Positions 12,768-23,700 of a stretch of 64,000 nucleotides of DNA are shown piece after piece. Each line of letters opens with the position of its first letter. Position 1 is the stretch's first letter. The translations under genes and the position numbers were made by a program. Under the pieces are notes generated by a model. It was not told the DNA's origin and made no database searches. It saw only the letters and a program-made list of their open reading frames with translations. Location: assembly GCA_013397865.1 (NCBI GenBank), contig VZTI01004617.1, forward strand, positions 2,460,359 through 2,524,358, given 5' to 3'. Source of the stretch: Struthidea cinerea (taxonomy: Eukaryota > Chordata > Aves > Passeriformes > Corcoracidae).

Positions 12768-14935
12768 AGGACGACAAGAAAACTTCTTCACTTCCATTGA
12801 TATGTTGGAAAGTGCTTTATTTTGCTGTCTTTCTGTGCTGGCAGTGAAAGATCATTAAGGACAAATGACATATTTCATTTACCTCAGGCAAGTTATTTAC
12901 AAGCTTGTCCAGGGTTTCCTGTGAATCTTACCCTTCCCCACAAATAAATAATGCTGGTGTTCAGCCACTGCTTTCAATTTGAGGAGAACTGGGATCCAAC
13001 AGAGGATGCAATCCATGGGACAGTAGTTAATACAGCAATTTTATAGCAACCTTCAGCTTCTATTACTCTCCATGGGTGCTCAAAGTCTCTGATGGTAGAA
13101 GCCTGAGGAGACCAGGCTTTGAAATGTATCTGGAAAGCGGCTGTAAGAAAAGATATATTCCTCAATTTCACCACTCGCAAGGCTTCCCTTCTTGGGCTCC
13201 AAGAGCACAATTGTTGCCAACATGACAGATATTAGGAGGCAAAACCACAAGGACACTGATCTGTAGGAGAGTAATGTAAAAGGCCCACAAAATATTCTGA
13301 CCTTGTTTCCAAGTAATGGAAGAGGTCAGTGCCAAAAGCAGCTCCAGTTAGAATTACAGGTGGAAAAAACTGGCAGAGAACCTGCTGACTGTAGTTTTAC
13401 CCTGCTTAGCTAAGAAGCTGGGAATGACTGAGGATCACTTCCCAACACAATGGTAGGAATAAATGCTGTGGCCACAGGTGGTAATATAAATTCCACATCA
13501 GTGCCAGTAAATTAAGTCTTCTGCCCTGGCTGTATACCTGAAAATCATGAGGATCAAGGAGTTAAGGCTCTACAATTCTAAAATAAATAATCACCACCAT
13601 GTTTCCACCTACCAGGTTGAAAATCCATCCGTTGTTGAAAGTCAGTGACAGAACATTGTTCTGGGCTCACTACATCACCAGGCCTTTCTTTCAGGTGGCT
13701 GTCCAGCAGCCAACTGACTTCAATCTGGTTGCAGTGTTTTAACATCACTTTGTTAGATATAGGCGTGATGTGAACATTCAGTGTATTTCAAACCTGTGAA
13801 AAGATGCAGACCATCACTCCAGTACAGAAGTATCTTCTAACAGTAGTGGCAGAATGTCACTTCTCCTACACCATGTCATCTTCCTTACCAGCACAGAGTG
13901 AGCAGTAAAGAGTCAAACTGAGTTTCTCCTCTTGGCAGGATTTATGTTGCCCAATTTTGAATACCTACAACATAGATGTCCGTGTAAGAGCTCATTATCC
14001 AAACTCTCCCTGCAATCACTGGAGAGAAATGGACACTTCTAAGGCAGAGCTAATCAATAATTCACCAAAGAAGGTGAGAGAAGGCACCTTTTTTCATTTG
14101 TGGAGTCTCAAGGAATCAATATGCTGGATGTGAGAGTTTCCATTCTTGGTGATATATGCCTCAGGTCTCTAATCCTCTTCTTAGGTACTTGCAAGTGTTT
14201 CAATGTCAACATTAAAACCCCTCCCAAATTAACAACAATGCTATTTTTCTAGTACAAGCAATAGAATGCCTTGTTTATACTTTCATTGCATTTAAAAATG
14301 GTGTTTTAAAGTAATTTATATATATATAACTGTATTATAGAATGAGTTAGTGGTAGTGCCTGTAAATATTTCTTAGGGTTGTTATGCTATTTTAGAGGCT
14401 TTTAGTAAATATATACCACTATCAAGAAGGAGCAGCAAAGTTAAATAGTAGAGCAAAAGGAGGCTTTTATAAATAAAAAAGCATCTGGCTCAAAATGGGA
14501 GGTGGAAAAAGAGCATAACCTTGACTGGTTAAATATAAAACCAGACCACATATAAATATAAAACCGTGGAGCAGACCTAAGAAGATTTTGAGGAACAACT
14601 CGCTGAAGGCATAAAACCATTGAAGAAAAAAACTCCTTTTCTCCAGAGAAGAGATTCTGCCAGAGAAGCTGCACAGCCAATATATGTGTGAAATACACAT
14701 GCATGAAGAATGACATAGCAAAAAGCTGAATGAGTTATTACACTGGTGTTCACTCTGGAGGAAGGTTTGCCTTTCCTTTACAGTGCCAAGGCTGAAGACT
14801 TGTCTTGTGTTCAGGTGCTGGTAGGAGAGATATTACAATAAATCGAAACAAGAAGCAGATAGAACAGAGATGAAATAAATTTTCTCATTTTTCATTAGAA
14901 GGAGAACTGGTGCTTTCCTCCACACAGCTGGGTTG

Positions 14936-15220
14936 GGAATCTCCACTATTTAATATATTCATAGCTCAACAAAAGTATTGACCAGTGAGTTGATCAGGTT
15001 TTCTGGTGTTAAATCAGTTTTGAAGATTGTAGTTGAAATTAAAGCTGAGAGAAGTGTTAGGACGTGAATAGTTCTCTGAAAATGCACCTCAGTGCTTTGA
15101 CCCAGTGAAAAAGGCTAAGAAATTATTGGGAATGATTAAGAAGGAGATGGAAAATGTTGTAAAAAATTGCTGTATGCCAGTGTACTCAATGGCACGTTGG
15201 CATTCTAGTATGTTTGTACT
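14936..15220 (+). mobile_element. Ancient CR1 LINE, 5' arm (reverse-transcriptase remnant)
   Basis: Degraded plus-strand CR1 retrotransposon. At 14946-14963 the sequence still reads L-F-N-I-F, matching the CR1 reverse transcriptase context just upstream of the catalytic region. It then follows the CR1 course through GTGAATAGTTCTCTGAAAA (about 15064) and encodes KKAKKLLGMIKKEMENVV at about 15108-15161, matching CR1 residues of the type KKANRMLGIIKKGIDN. The catalytic Asp-Asp region is no longer readable, and the frame is broken many times, so it is inactive. The 5' end is truncated inside the reverse-transcriptase domain, as is usual for CR1. It continues at 15397 after a younger insertion. 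The family resembles old CR1 types common to turtles and birds; the subfamily is not assigned. Confidence 0.85.
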
Positions 15221-15396
15221 ACAGAGTCATACCCTAGCTAAGGTTGGAAAAGACCTCCAAGATCATCGAGTCCAGTCTTTGACCAACACCACCTTGTCAA
15301 CTAAACCATAGCACTGAGTGCCATGTCCAGTTGTTTCTTGGATACTTCTGGGGTTGGTGACTCCACCACTACCTTGGCCCATCGATCCAGCCTGTC
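15221..15396 (-). mobile_element. Younger CR1 LINE fragment inserted in an older CR1
   Basis: Minus-strand CR1 3' end. Read on the minus strand it ends with the typical avian CR1 tail: GACTCGATGATCTTGGAGGT followed by CTTTTCCAACCTTA. The upstream body includes the block encoding a Trp/Pro-poor ORF2 C-terminus, now frameshifted. It is only about 176 bp, a strong 5' truncation. The flanks on both sides are successive parts of one older plus-strand CR1: TATGTTTGTACT on the left continues as CAGATGTGCAGTCCTATCTC on the right. That fixes both edges to within a few bases. No clear target-site duplication is visible, as often for CR1. Confidence 0.9.
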
Positions 15397-15925
15397 CAGA
15401 TGTGCAGTCCTATCTCCAAAAAATCAATGTATAATTAGAAAAGGCAGAGAGGATATTTGGAATGGTCAACTACGGCCATGGAAGAGACACTAACAGTCTT
15501 AAGACTCTTCAACAGGAAAAGAAGGTGCTCAGAAATTCTGGGACAGAGGTTTTAAATGGCCAGGCAGTGGTGGAAATGTTCATTTCTCTGAACACAGCAC
15601 CTTCCAAGGCACCAGATAATCTGTGCTGCAGATTGAGAGCAAACAAAAGGAAGTACTCATTTTACACAACACACAATTAAGTCATGGGATCCATTGCTAC
15701 AGGATGTTTCGTATGCCAAAATATATATAGGTTTAAAAAATGATTAGACAATTCATGAAAGAAAGGTCCATTGAGGGCCACTAAACAGGAAGATGCTGAT
15801 GTAACCTTCAGCTCAGGAAGTCCCCAGACTGCAGATTGCCAGGAGCTGTGAAAGTGACTGAGGGAATGCTCTTAGAGTCTTTTCTTTGTGCATCTGTTAC
15901 TGGTCACTGCCCTCCAGGGAACGGG
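15397..15925 (+). mobile_element. Ancient CR1 LINE, 3' arm
   Basis: Continuation of the old plus-strand CR1 interrupted at 15221-15396. Recognisable CR1 blocks follow in the right order: CAGATGTGCAGTCCTATCTC, AACAGGAAAAGAAGGTGCTC, GAGCAAACAAAAGGAAGTAC, the ACACAACACACAATTAA block, the ATTGCTACAGGATGTT block (ORF2 C-terminus), GAAAGGTCCATTGAGGGC, and CTGTTACTGGTCACTGC in the 3' untranslated region. Homology fades after about 15925, before any 3' tail, so the end is truncated or too decayed to read. Divergence from the remembered consensus looks high, so this copy is old. Confidence 0.85.
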
Positions 15926-17560
15926 GAGCAAGCAGAGGTTAGTTTTTGCTGTGGTTGTTGCATGCAGCTGGTGACATACTGCATTTTGGAATCTGTGCCT
16001 TAGGATATTAAAACTGAAAGAAGAGCTGAATTTCATTTTCTTTCTTCCTGCAGTTTGTCTATTTCATGTGTTTCATTCAGTTTTGGTGAAGAAATGAGAC
16101 CGCTGGATTCCTTTTGAGTTGCAGTGTGTTCAGTTTTCTAGTTCTCCAGTGCTACAAAAATTAGAGTGTGGATGTCTGATACTCCTGGCCAGTATTGCCA
16201 AATAAGAGCAAAGTAACTACCAAAAATAAATGGATCTAAACAAAATAATAAGGATATTTCTACTCATTCTGAGTTCTGGATTGGTCTTCTACCAATGGCT
16301 GTATTTGAAATATAGTAGTTGATTTTGGTTCATTATTACTATTTTAACTGAGCATCTATTTCAAAACAATGCAGATGCCCATTCTTTGGGAATTCGGCAC
16401 ATTTGTGGGAGTTTGGTGCCTATGTCCCATTCTGGTGGGGGTTTTGAACACTTCAACTGCAACTTCTCATAAAGGTATGGCAGGTGTTCCTCCTTCCATG
16501 TTGGGAATTCTTCCCTCAAGGCAGACTTAGAACAGGAAAGAGCAATTATAAAAATTCTATTTTAGGGAAAATCAATCTAAATATAAGTTATCCAGAATAA
16601 AACAAGTTCTCTTTGGTGGTAGTAGCCAAGTGTAATCTTTCCAGCTGATGGAAATGTAATGGGAAATCAATGACCGGACCATTCTTTGTTCTTTATATTT
16701 TGCTGCCACACTAATGGAATCCCTGAATTTACTCAGCCTGTCTGCCAACTGCCACGTCTGTGGAGGAGCAACGCAGCCGGGAAATCCAACCCCAGGAGAC
16801 AAATATCAGATGGAACACACTGATGTTTAGACACTCTGTAATGTATTACAGGGCTCTCAAGGATAACTACAAATAACAAGCAAAATAGCAAAGGTTTTTA
16901 GTAATGGCATTGCAAGACAGACTCACAATCGGTTCAGGAAGTTGATAACTTCTAATTAATTCAAGACTTTACAGTTTTCTGTGATTAGAACTGTAGGTTG
17001 ATATCTTAACAAAATTTCATTTCTCTTAAGAAAATATTCACTTTAAACCAACATTTAGAACCTTAAATAGCAAGTATTGTCCTTTGCTGGGTAATCTATT
17101 GCTTTTAACATTTGTAAGTCATATAAGTGTGATGTGATTCACTGAAGAGGACCCGCCAGCTCAGGTTAGCAAGCAAATTGCTCTTTGTAGTAGTAATTTC
17201 TATTCTTAGGTAGCTGAATAAAAGAAAGGATGGTATTTGTTATTACTATTTCTTTTCAAATCTATGTGATGCTCGTATTTAAGCTCAGAGCTTTTGTATT
17301 TGAAAGAAAAGGAACTGGAAACACATTTGCTGTAGAAGTAACTTTTGTCCAATGTAGACAAATAACTATGAAGCTCCTGGTAGTTTTATTTTTTAATTTT
17401 TCAAATAGTTGCAAATTTTTAAACTTTTTCTTCCTGCGTCATAGTTACCAATACCAAATTGATGTTCATTTTGATAAATTAGCAAATATTTTTATTTACA
17501 AGAGCGGTGTTTTATTTGTGCTCTTCTTCACGGCTAAAGCTCCATAGAAACATAGAATAT

Positions 17561-17640
17561 CCATTTAAAATCTATGATTTTAAAATTAAATTTTTTTTTT
17601 ATTATTTTTAAAAATAAAATCTAGATTTTTCCTTTTTCCA
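17561..17640. repeat. AT-rich low-complexity tract with internal palindrome
   Basis: Runs of A and T including T10 and TTTTTAAAAATAAAA. It contains the perfect 14-bp palindrome AAAATCTAGATTTT at 17616-17629, and a related AAAATCTATGATTTT lies about 50 bases upstream. Probably low complexity with potential for cruciform or hairpin formation. Confidence 0.7.
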
Positions 17641-19051
17641 TTACTCCTATTAGAAATTTCTTTCAGAATTTCACTGATTATTAGAAATGTCCATCCGATT
17701 TCTGCAACATATCTATGATTATTGCAAACACTGTCTTTTTGCTTAAGCATCTCTTCTTCTTACGTCCCCATGTACATCTGGCAATAGCAGCTGCATCTTC
17801 TCAGCCTTTGATTTCGCTTGGGTCAAAGAAATCCCAGTCCTTAAAACTACTTTTAAAAATTCTTCAGACAGACCATTTGCCACCCCATCCATCTGAGCAG
17901 GGTTGTTTTTTAATGAATGTGAAATGATATTTTTTGTTAAAACCAGAATTGTACCATTGCTTAGATAAATTCTGTTCTGCACTGCGTACCTACAGAGCTG
18001 CTGTGTTCATCTGACTTCGGTGTCATGTTTTTCTTTGCACTTGATTAGGTTTGCAGAAGGGGACTGAAGTGCCTTCTTTGCATTATTTTCAAAGATGTGG
18101 TTGCTTGAGTGCCCAGATAGTTCCTAGTTAACATGTTTCAGCCTTGTAGCAATTATGTAGTGACAATTGGCATTTCAAATATTTCTGTACATTCCATTGA
18201 CAGGCTCTGAAGTTTCTATGGAAAACGATGATTATGAGCCCATCAAAATAGCTTATAATTGCTTTCCTACGTCTCTTTCTTTTTTGATGAAAAAGTACTT
18301 TAAAAGCATCATGATGCATTATTGAACTGTGTTTTTTTAGATTCTAAATACACATTAATGTCCATCCCCTGAACTTAGGTTGTTTTCATTGCATAGAAAA
18401 CTGGTGTGTCCTGAGGCTCCTCTTGCTCAGTGTAGCCAAACACTTGGCCAATAACCACCATATCAGTGATAAAACGTGATCCTGGGTCCCTTCTGCCCCT
18501 TGTAGGACACGCTCAGCTCTTGGCTGCGCCACCTCCAGTTGCTGTGAATCAGCCTTTTTTCAGAGCAGAGCACAGCATTGAGGTGGTTCTGCTGCAGCCA
18601 TGAAAACTTAGTACACTTGTGTGGAAAGCAGAGAATACATCAGTGTCAGCCCAGTCTGCAACAGCCTCATTCATCTCTGGGCCCCACGCCAGATTTCACG
18701 TGGTTTCATTGCTTCTGCCTTGTAATGGATAATAGCACTGCTGCGACCAGCTCAGGAGGGCTTCAGATTTTAGAGTATGGGCTGAAACTCTGCCAGAGGG
18801 TCAGAGACACTTTAGATGGCCAGATTCTGTTCCACGAAGCAAGTTACTAATTTCTTAACCTTACCATGAATTTTTCTTAGTATGAATATGGACAATGGTA
18901 CAATTCTGGTTTTAAGAAAAAAAATTATTTCACATTCATGAAACCTCTCCCCCGCTCAGATGGATGGAGGAGCAAATGATCTGTACTAAGAACTTTTAAA
19001 AGTTTATTTAATTGCTTAGTATGAGACCAGTAATAGTGAATTGATTTAATA

Positions 19052-19069
19052 GGCAATATATATATTGCC
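19052..19069. repeat. Perfect 18-bp palindrome
   Basis: GGCAATATATATATTGCC is its own reverse complement. Weaker, shifted complementarity continues for several bases on both sides (TTGATTTAATA on the left, TATTACCAA on the right). No gene lies next to it, so a terminator role cannot be argued. Confidence 0.85.
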
Positions 19070-20215
19070 ATATTACCAATTTGCTCTCTACTCTTGCTTA
19101 GACAAGCTATTTCCTCTTTTTTCAGGGTTTTTGTTGTACTTGTCCTCCAAATCTAAATTTAACCTCTGCATAATTGGGTAGATCATAGTTATTTATATGT
19201 GGATGTTTGTGTGTGTCCTAGACCAGGGCTCAAACTTTTCTTAGAAAACAGGTGAGAATATTCTGTGAGAGGCTCTGCATCAATGAGGATGACGCTTGGC
19301 AAAATTTCCACCAGTGTTGGTGAGACTGACATTAGATACCAATAAATATAGCAAATATTTGGATTTCAGAAGAGATATGAATAGTTACTGATAGAAATAT
19401 TTTAAGGAAAAAAATACTGAATTTTAAAGAAAAGTTAATATATATTTTTAGTATTTATTTAAGCTTTTTTTTGGGAATTTTGCCAAAATTTCTCCACCTT
19501 ACTCTTGCTATAAAACACTAAGAACCCCACTAATGTCTAAAGAGGAGACAAATTTTTATTAAATGCCTAGTTTTTAGAGTGCTTTTCTCTAGAGTTGCCT
19601 GTGACAGCCTCTTGCTGTCTCGCCTGGTAATTTCGATGAGACTTTCTCCATATGGTAACTGGTTTTTCTTACTAGCAATTTGCTTTTTTTCCTGTGCACC
19701 TTCTCTTTCTCAGTGCTCGTTTCTTGGGAAGATGTCTCCAGTTCAGGACTCCAGAGGGATGTGTGAACCTTTCCTTGCGCTCTCTCTCTGTACTTTATGG
19801 CCCCAATCCCTGCTGTCTCCTTGCCGTGGCACCACAGCAGCTTTCCTGTGCAGATGAGGGTCAGGAATGGTACCCACAGCCAGGTTTTGCAGATTAACCC
19901 AGTGCCACCCGAGCCAGCAGCTGGATGTGACACCAAGGCCTCCTCTGCTGAGCCTGAGGTGTTCCTGGGGTGATGTGGCACCGAGAGGTTAAATAAAGTA
20001 GGTGGCGTGGTGCTTCACACCCCCAAGGAGTTGTTCACGGTTTCAATTTTTGGGCAGGATTTTAGAACGGTGTTTTCTCTGGTGCCTGGACTACAACATG
20101 CAGAGCTCTGCTCGGAGGGTTAACACAGCCATGCCAAAGTCCTTGCAGATTCCTGGGCATGGGAACAGGGAGAGTCTCCTGGTGCAGCCCAGAGCTGCAG
20201 TTTCCTGAGTCTGCA

Positions 20216-20243
20216 GGGAAGGGAGGGGAGGGGACGGGAAGGG
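20216..20243 (+). other. G-quadruplex candidate, plus strand
   Basis: Six consecutive runs of three or four G residues separated by one- or two-base A/AC loops: GGG AA GGG A GGGG A GGGG AC GGG AA GGG. This meets the standard G3+N1-7 pattern with very short loops, which usually fold stably. The local DNA is also GC-richer than most of the window. No promoter or gene start can be assigned beside it. Confidence 0.75.
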
Positions 20244-20735
20244 AACACGACTGCCAGTATCTTCTGCTGGGAGGCTGCCAACAGGAAGCAGCTTTTTAAT
20301 TTTTTTGATTCCTTTGTGGAAGGCTCGGCAGTTCCCAGCCATTCCAGCCATCTTTCTGGGAAGCACTGTCCTTCTTCCAGGCAGTCTCAGGAGGAGAGGC
20401 TGTGAAGTCTTGGTCTGGATTTTCCTCCTTGGAAAACACAACCAGGAGCTGCACAGAACTGTGTTGGGCCGCTTTAAGAGTATCTATATTGGGGCGTGTA
20501 GGCTTCTATTCTATTTTTGGCTTTTCGATTGCCTTTGATTAAATTTTCCTCCAATTCTTAAGCTGCTCTGCACCATCCAGGCATCCACAGATGGAGAAAG
20601 TGGCCGAGCAGTGTCCAGAGTGGGATGAGGAGATGGAGGTCTTCACAGCAGCTCATCCCCTCCCCACAGGGCAACAGAAGAAATAGATCCTCGGGTGCCT
20701 GTAGGCTGAAGCTGTGGTTTATTAAAGTAAATTAC

Positions 20736-20747
20736 TTTTTTTTTTTT
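20736..20747. repeat. T12 homopolymer
   Basis: An uninterrupted run of twelve T residues. Simple low-complexity sequence; a candidate length polymorphism. Confidence 0.9.
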
Positions 20748-23700
20748 CCTTTTGAGTTATTTATTATTATGCTTTTGCTCAGTTATCAAATTGGAAGCAA
20801 ATGGTGGAAGAATTTGCTTTGCATGTAAATGAGAAAGACTGAAACTACTTCTCTTTGCCACGGCACTTTGTGTACAGTTTCCTTAAGCCCAAATGGCTAA
20901 TCTTTCCATAATGAACTTGAGGATGTCTTTTCACACGAGTAGTTTCAGTGACTTTAGTGAGATTTCATGCATTAATAGGCGAGCAAGATTTTACCTTTGA
21001 GAGCACCAAATCCTTTTGGAAAAATCCTATAATGTTTAAGTAGAAAAGAAACCAAAGAATTTATAGATTAATGACTCAAGGCTAAAGAACCTAAGGGAGG
21101 GTTTTCATAGATTCTTTGAAACATCTGGTAACATTTTGCTTTAATGTTTTGTTTACATGGGGTTAATAAACGGAGCAGCAGCAATAGGAATTGTAGGGAA
21201 GTAAGCAAAGTCTAGGGGAAGAGGCAGTAGAAACCACCCTTATTAGCAGTCTATTAAGAAATAGCAGTTTGTAACACTTTATTAATGTTTTAATGGGCAT
21301 ATTAATAATTATTCCTCTTTATGAAGTATTTAAAAATGGAATTTCCATATAAAGCACGATCATATATCCTGTCATATTTAAGTGCAGGAATAGAATTTTT
21401 GTGCTGTGCTTTAGGGTTTGTCCAAGCATCAGTAATATTGGTTCTCTTTCCTATCGTACCTGCCAAATGTAATCAACCTAACTAAAGGAATGTGGTCTTT
21501 CTTGTCCTATAAATATACTAAATATATTTTGTATAACGCTTTGCAATCGTGACTTGGGCATGTACCCTGTAAGTCTGGCTGAGAAGGAGGGAGGCTACCT
21601 GCTTTCTGTTTAATTACCTTCTCCAGGTAATATCAATTTCAGTCAAAAGCTGTAACTCACTAACATGGATCTAAGTTAGACTTTTTATAAGTGGTAGTTA
21701 TTAGGATTAAACCAGCGCTGCAGGATTTGGCCTTCTATGGTGACACAAATGGTGTATTTCAAAATGGGCAAATGCAAACCAGGAAGAGCAGATCATATTT
21801 GAGAAGACTGTGCTCATATAAACGTGTTTGTTGGGGGAATTAAGTGTCAGTGATTTATTATTCTGCTTGTGCAACACAGAGCACAGAACTACACGAGCCT
21901 GTCTGGGAAATCTGCACAACTGCCTTTGGAGGAGTGGGGCCTTTTCCCCCTCTCTGTTACAAGGATGAGCAGATGTTAAGCATCGCTTCACTGTTTTATG
22001 ATTGAGATTTATAAAGGCCAGCAATACGGGCTGAGAAGGCTCTAGGTATGTTTTCTGTTAGAGGCTGATAAAAGAAATGAATGGCATCTGGAATTTTAAA
22101 GAAAACTAAAAGCAGCTTCATTTAAAACAGCAGCCATAAGAGCAAAATTAACGTGCACAACAGTGATGGCTGATCCCGGAAAGAATGTGTGGATAGTGTT
22201 AATGGTTATCAATGTATGGGAAAAAGAGAACTTGATTTAGAACTATGGAGTAGGGGAACAGTATATGAATCACTAGGAAAAAAGGGAGACGTTGGCTGTA
22301 TTTCTGAAATGTAACAGTTCAGGCTACATAATGAGAACTTTTTTATAAGAGTGAAAATTCAAATAACTTACCTCTGATATCCTCTCCCTGAGTAATAAAT
22401 GTGCAGGATTCCTACAAAAATTCTGTTCTCATAAGCAGCCAATGAGTACAAGAAAGTATATTGCTAATTTTTCATTCTCTGTAATGTTTCTAATCATTAA
22501 TGGCCTTCATTATTATTCAGTTATTCTGTTTTAGAAAAGCCTGCCAGTTATGCCAAATTATGTAGGGATATATGAGATTTTGTGCATGTTTCTTCACCAG
22601 ATACGAGAATGATAAGTGACTATTTGTTCTTACAAGATGAGAAAAAATGATTTGTTACAGATTCAGAGCACTTTATGACTAGCCAGTAACACACCTGGCT
22701 GTACCTGCAAACACAAATACTTGGATCACAGAATTATGAAATATAGACTCAAAATGATATAAAACACTGTTCCTGGGTTTATAGTTTTTCCCAACTGTTT
22801 GGTGGAGTGCCCAAGCAATCTGTGATTAGCTTTGTCATAAAGACTAAATCCGTGGGCTTATTTTTTGAATCTCTCCTACCACTTTCTAACCAGCACAGTT
22901 GTTGGAATTCCTTTATGACATGAATTTTCATTTCCCCATTCACAAGCACATACCCTGTCAGAGTCCTGGGGGCCTGATTTAAATGGTTATCAGTGTCACT
23001 GTGGCACACAGTCATTTTCTGGTGCCTGTTTTCTCCCTGGCTGAGGATGTACCATCCTTATTTGCTTAATAAATGGGCAGTTAAGGGTCTTCATTTTTTA
23101 TGCTTGCGGCACATTCATGTTTTATTATTATTTTATTCTTTCTATTTATAGATTTTACATTAACATTTGATGAATTTTCCACATAAATGGCAATGCTTGA
23201 TGTAATTCATATCACTCTTAATATGTACAATTTGCATATATTATCCCAAGCAATGACCTAGTAAATGAATTAAATAAGCCTTGGTAATAAGAATGACGTA
23301 TCTGAGCCCATTTAGAAAACAAAAGCCAATACCTCACCAAAGCAGGGCAGTACTGAGAAAATGCAGGCACCACCTCAGAACATCCTATATATTTTAATTC
23401 ATCCCAACCTGTGCTGCAAACTCCTTCTAAGGGTGAACCAGTGTTTGAAATAAACTAGTTAAGGGTAATATTTTCAGTTCTTTTAATGAGCCCCAATCCT
23501 GAAGAACAAATCCTCCAATGAGTTGCATGTGGTTTTTATTAATTTTGAGCATAAAAACATTAATTATATCAATTACGTAAAAGCAGCAGAGAAAGAATTG
23601 TAATTGCTTGCATTGTGCAAGCCACGCTGGGCCCCTGGCTATTCTTCCTTGAGGAGCTGCCACAAAACAACCACGTAAGGAAAACAGACTTGCACACGTT

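Larger units (their letters stand above)
8430..14935. other. Noncoding stretch, no gene recognised
   Basis: AT-rich, with only short open frames (under about 100 codons) on both strands and no domain recognised. It holds a possible short LTR-like match at 11910-11937, an imperfect T-rich microsatellite-like tract at 12726-12767, and an AT dinucleotide run near 14317-14330. Confidence 0.65.

Noticed and set aside
15105..15311. 68-codon plus-strand frame as a gene
   Set aside because: Its first part is CR1 reverse-transcriptase remnant and its second part is read antisense through the inserted younger CR1.
17547..17565. ATAGAAACATAGAAT resembling a CR1 end
   Set aside because: Too short, and the flanking sequence is AT-rich without any CR1 body.
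22716..22745. CR1-tail-like ATCACAGAATTATGAA
   Set aside because: The match stops after about 12 bases, and none of the GGTTGGAAAAGACC sequence that should follow is present.
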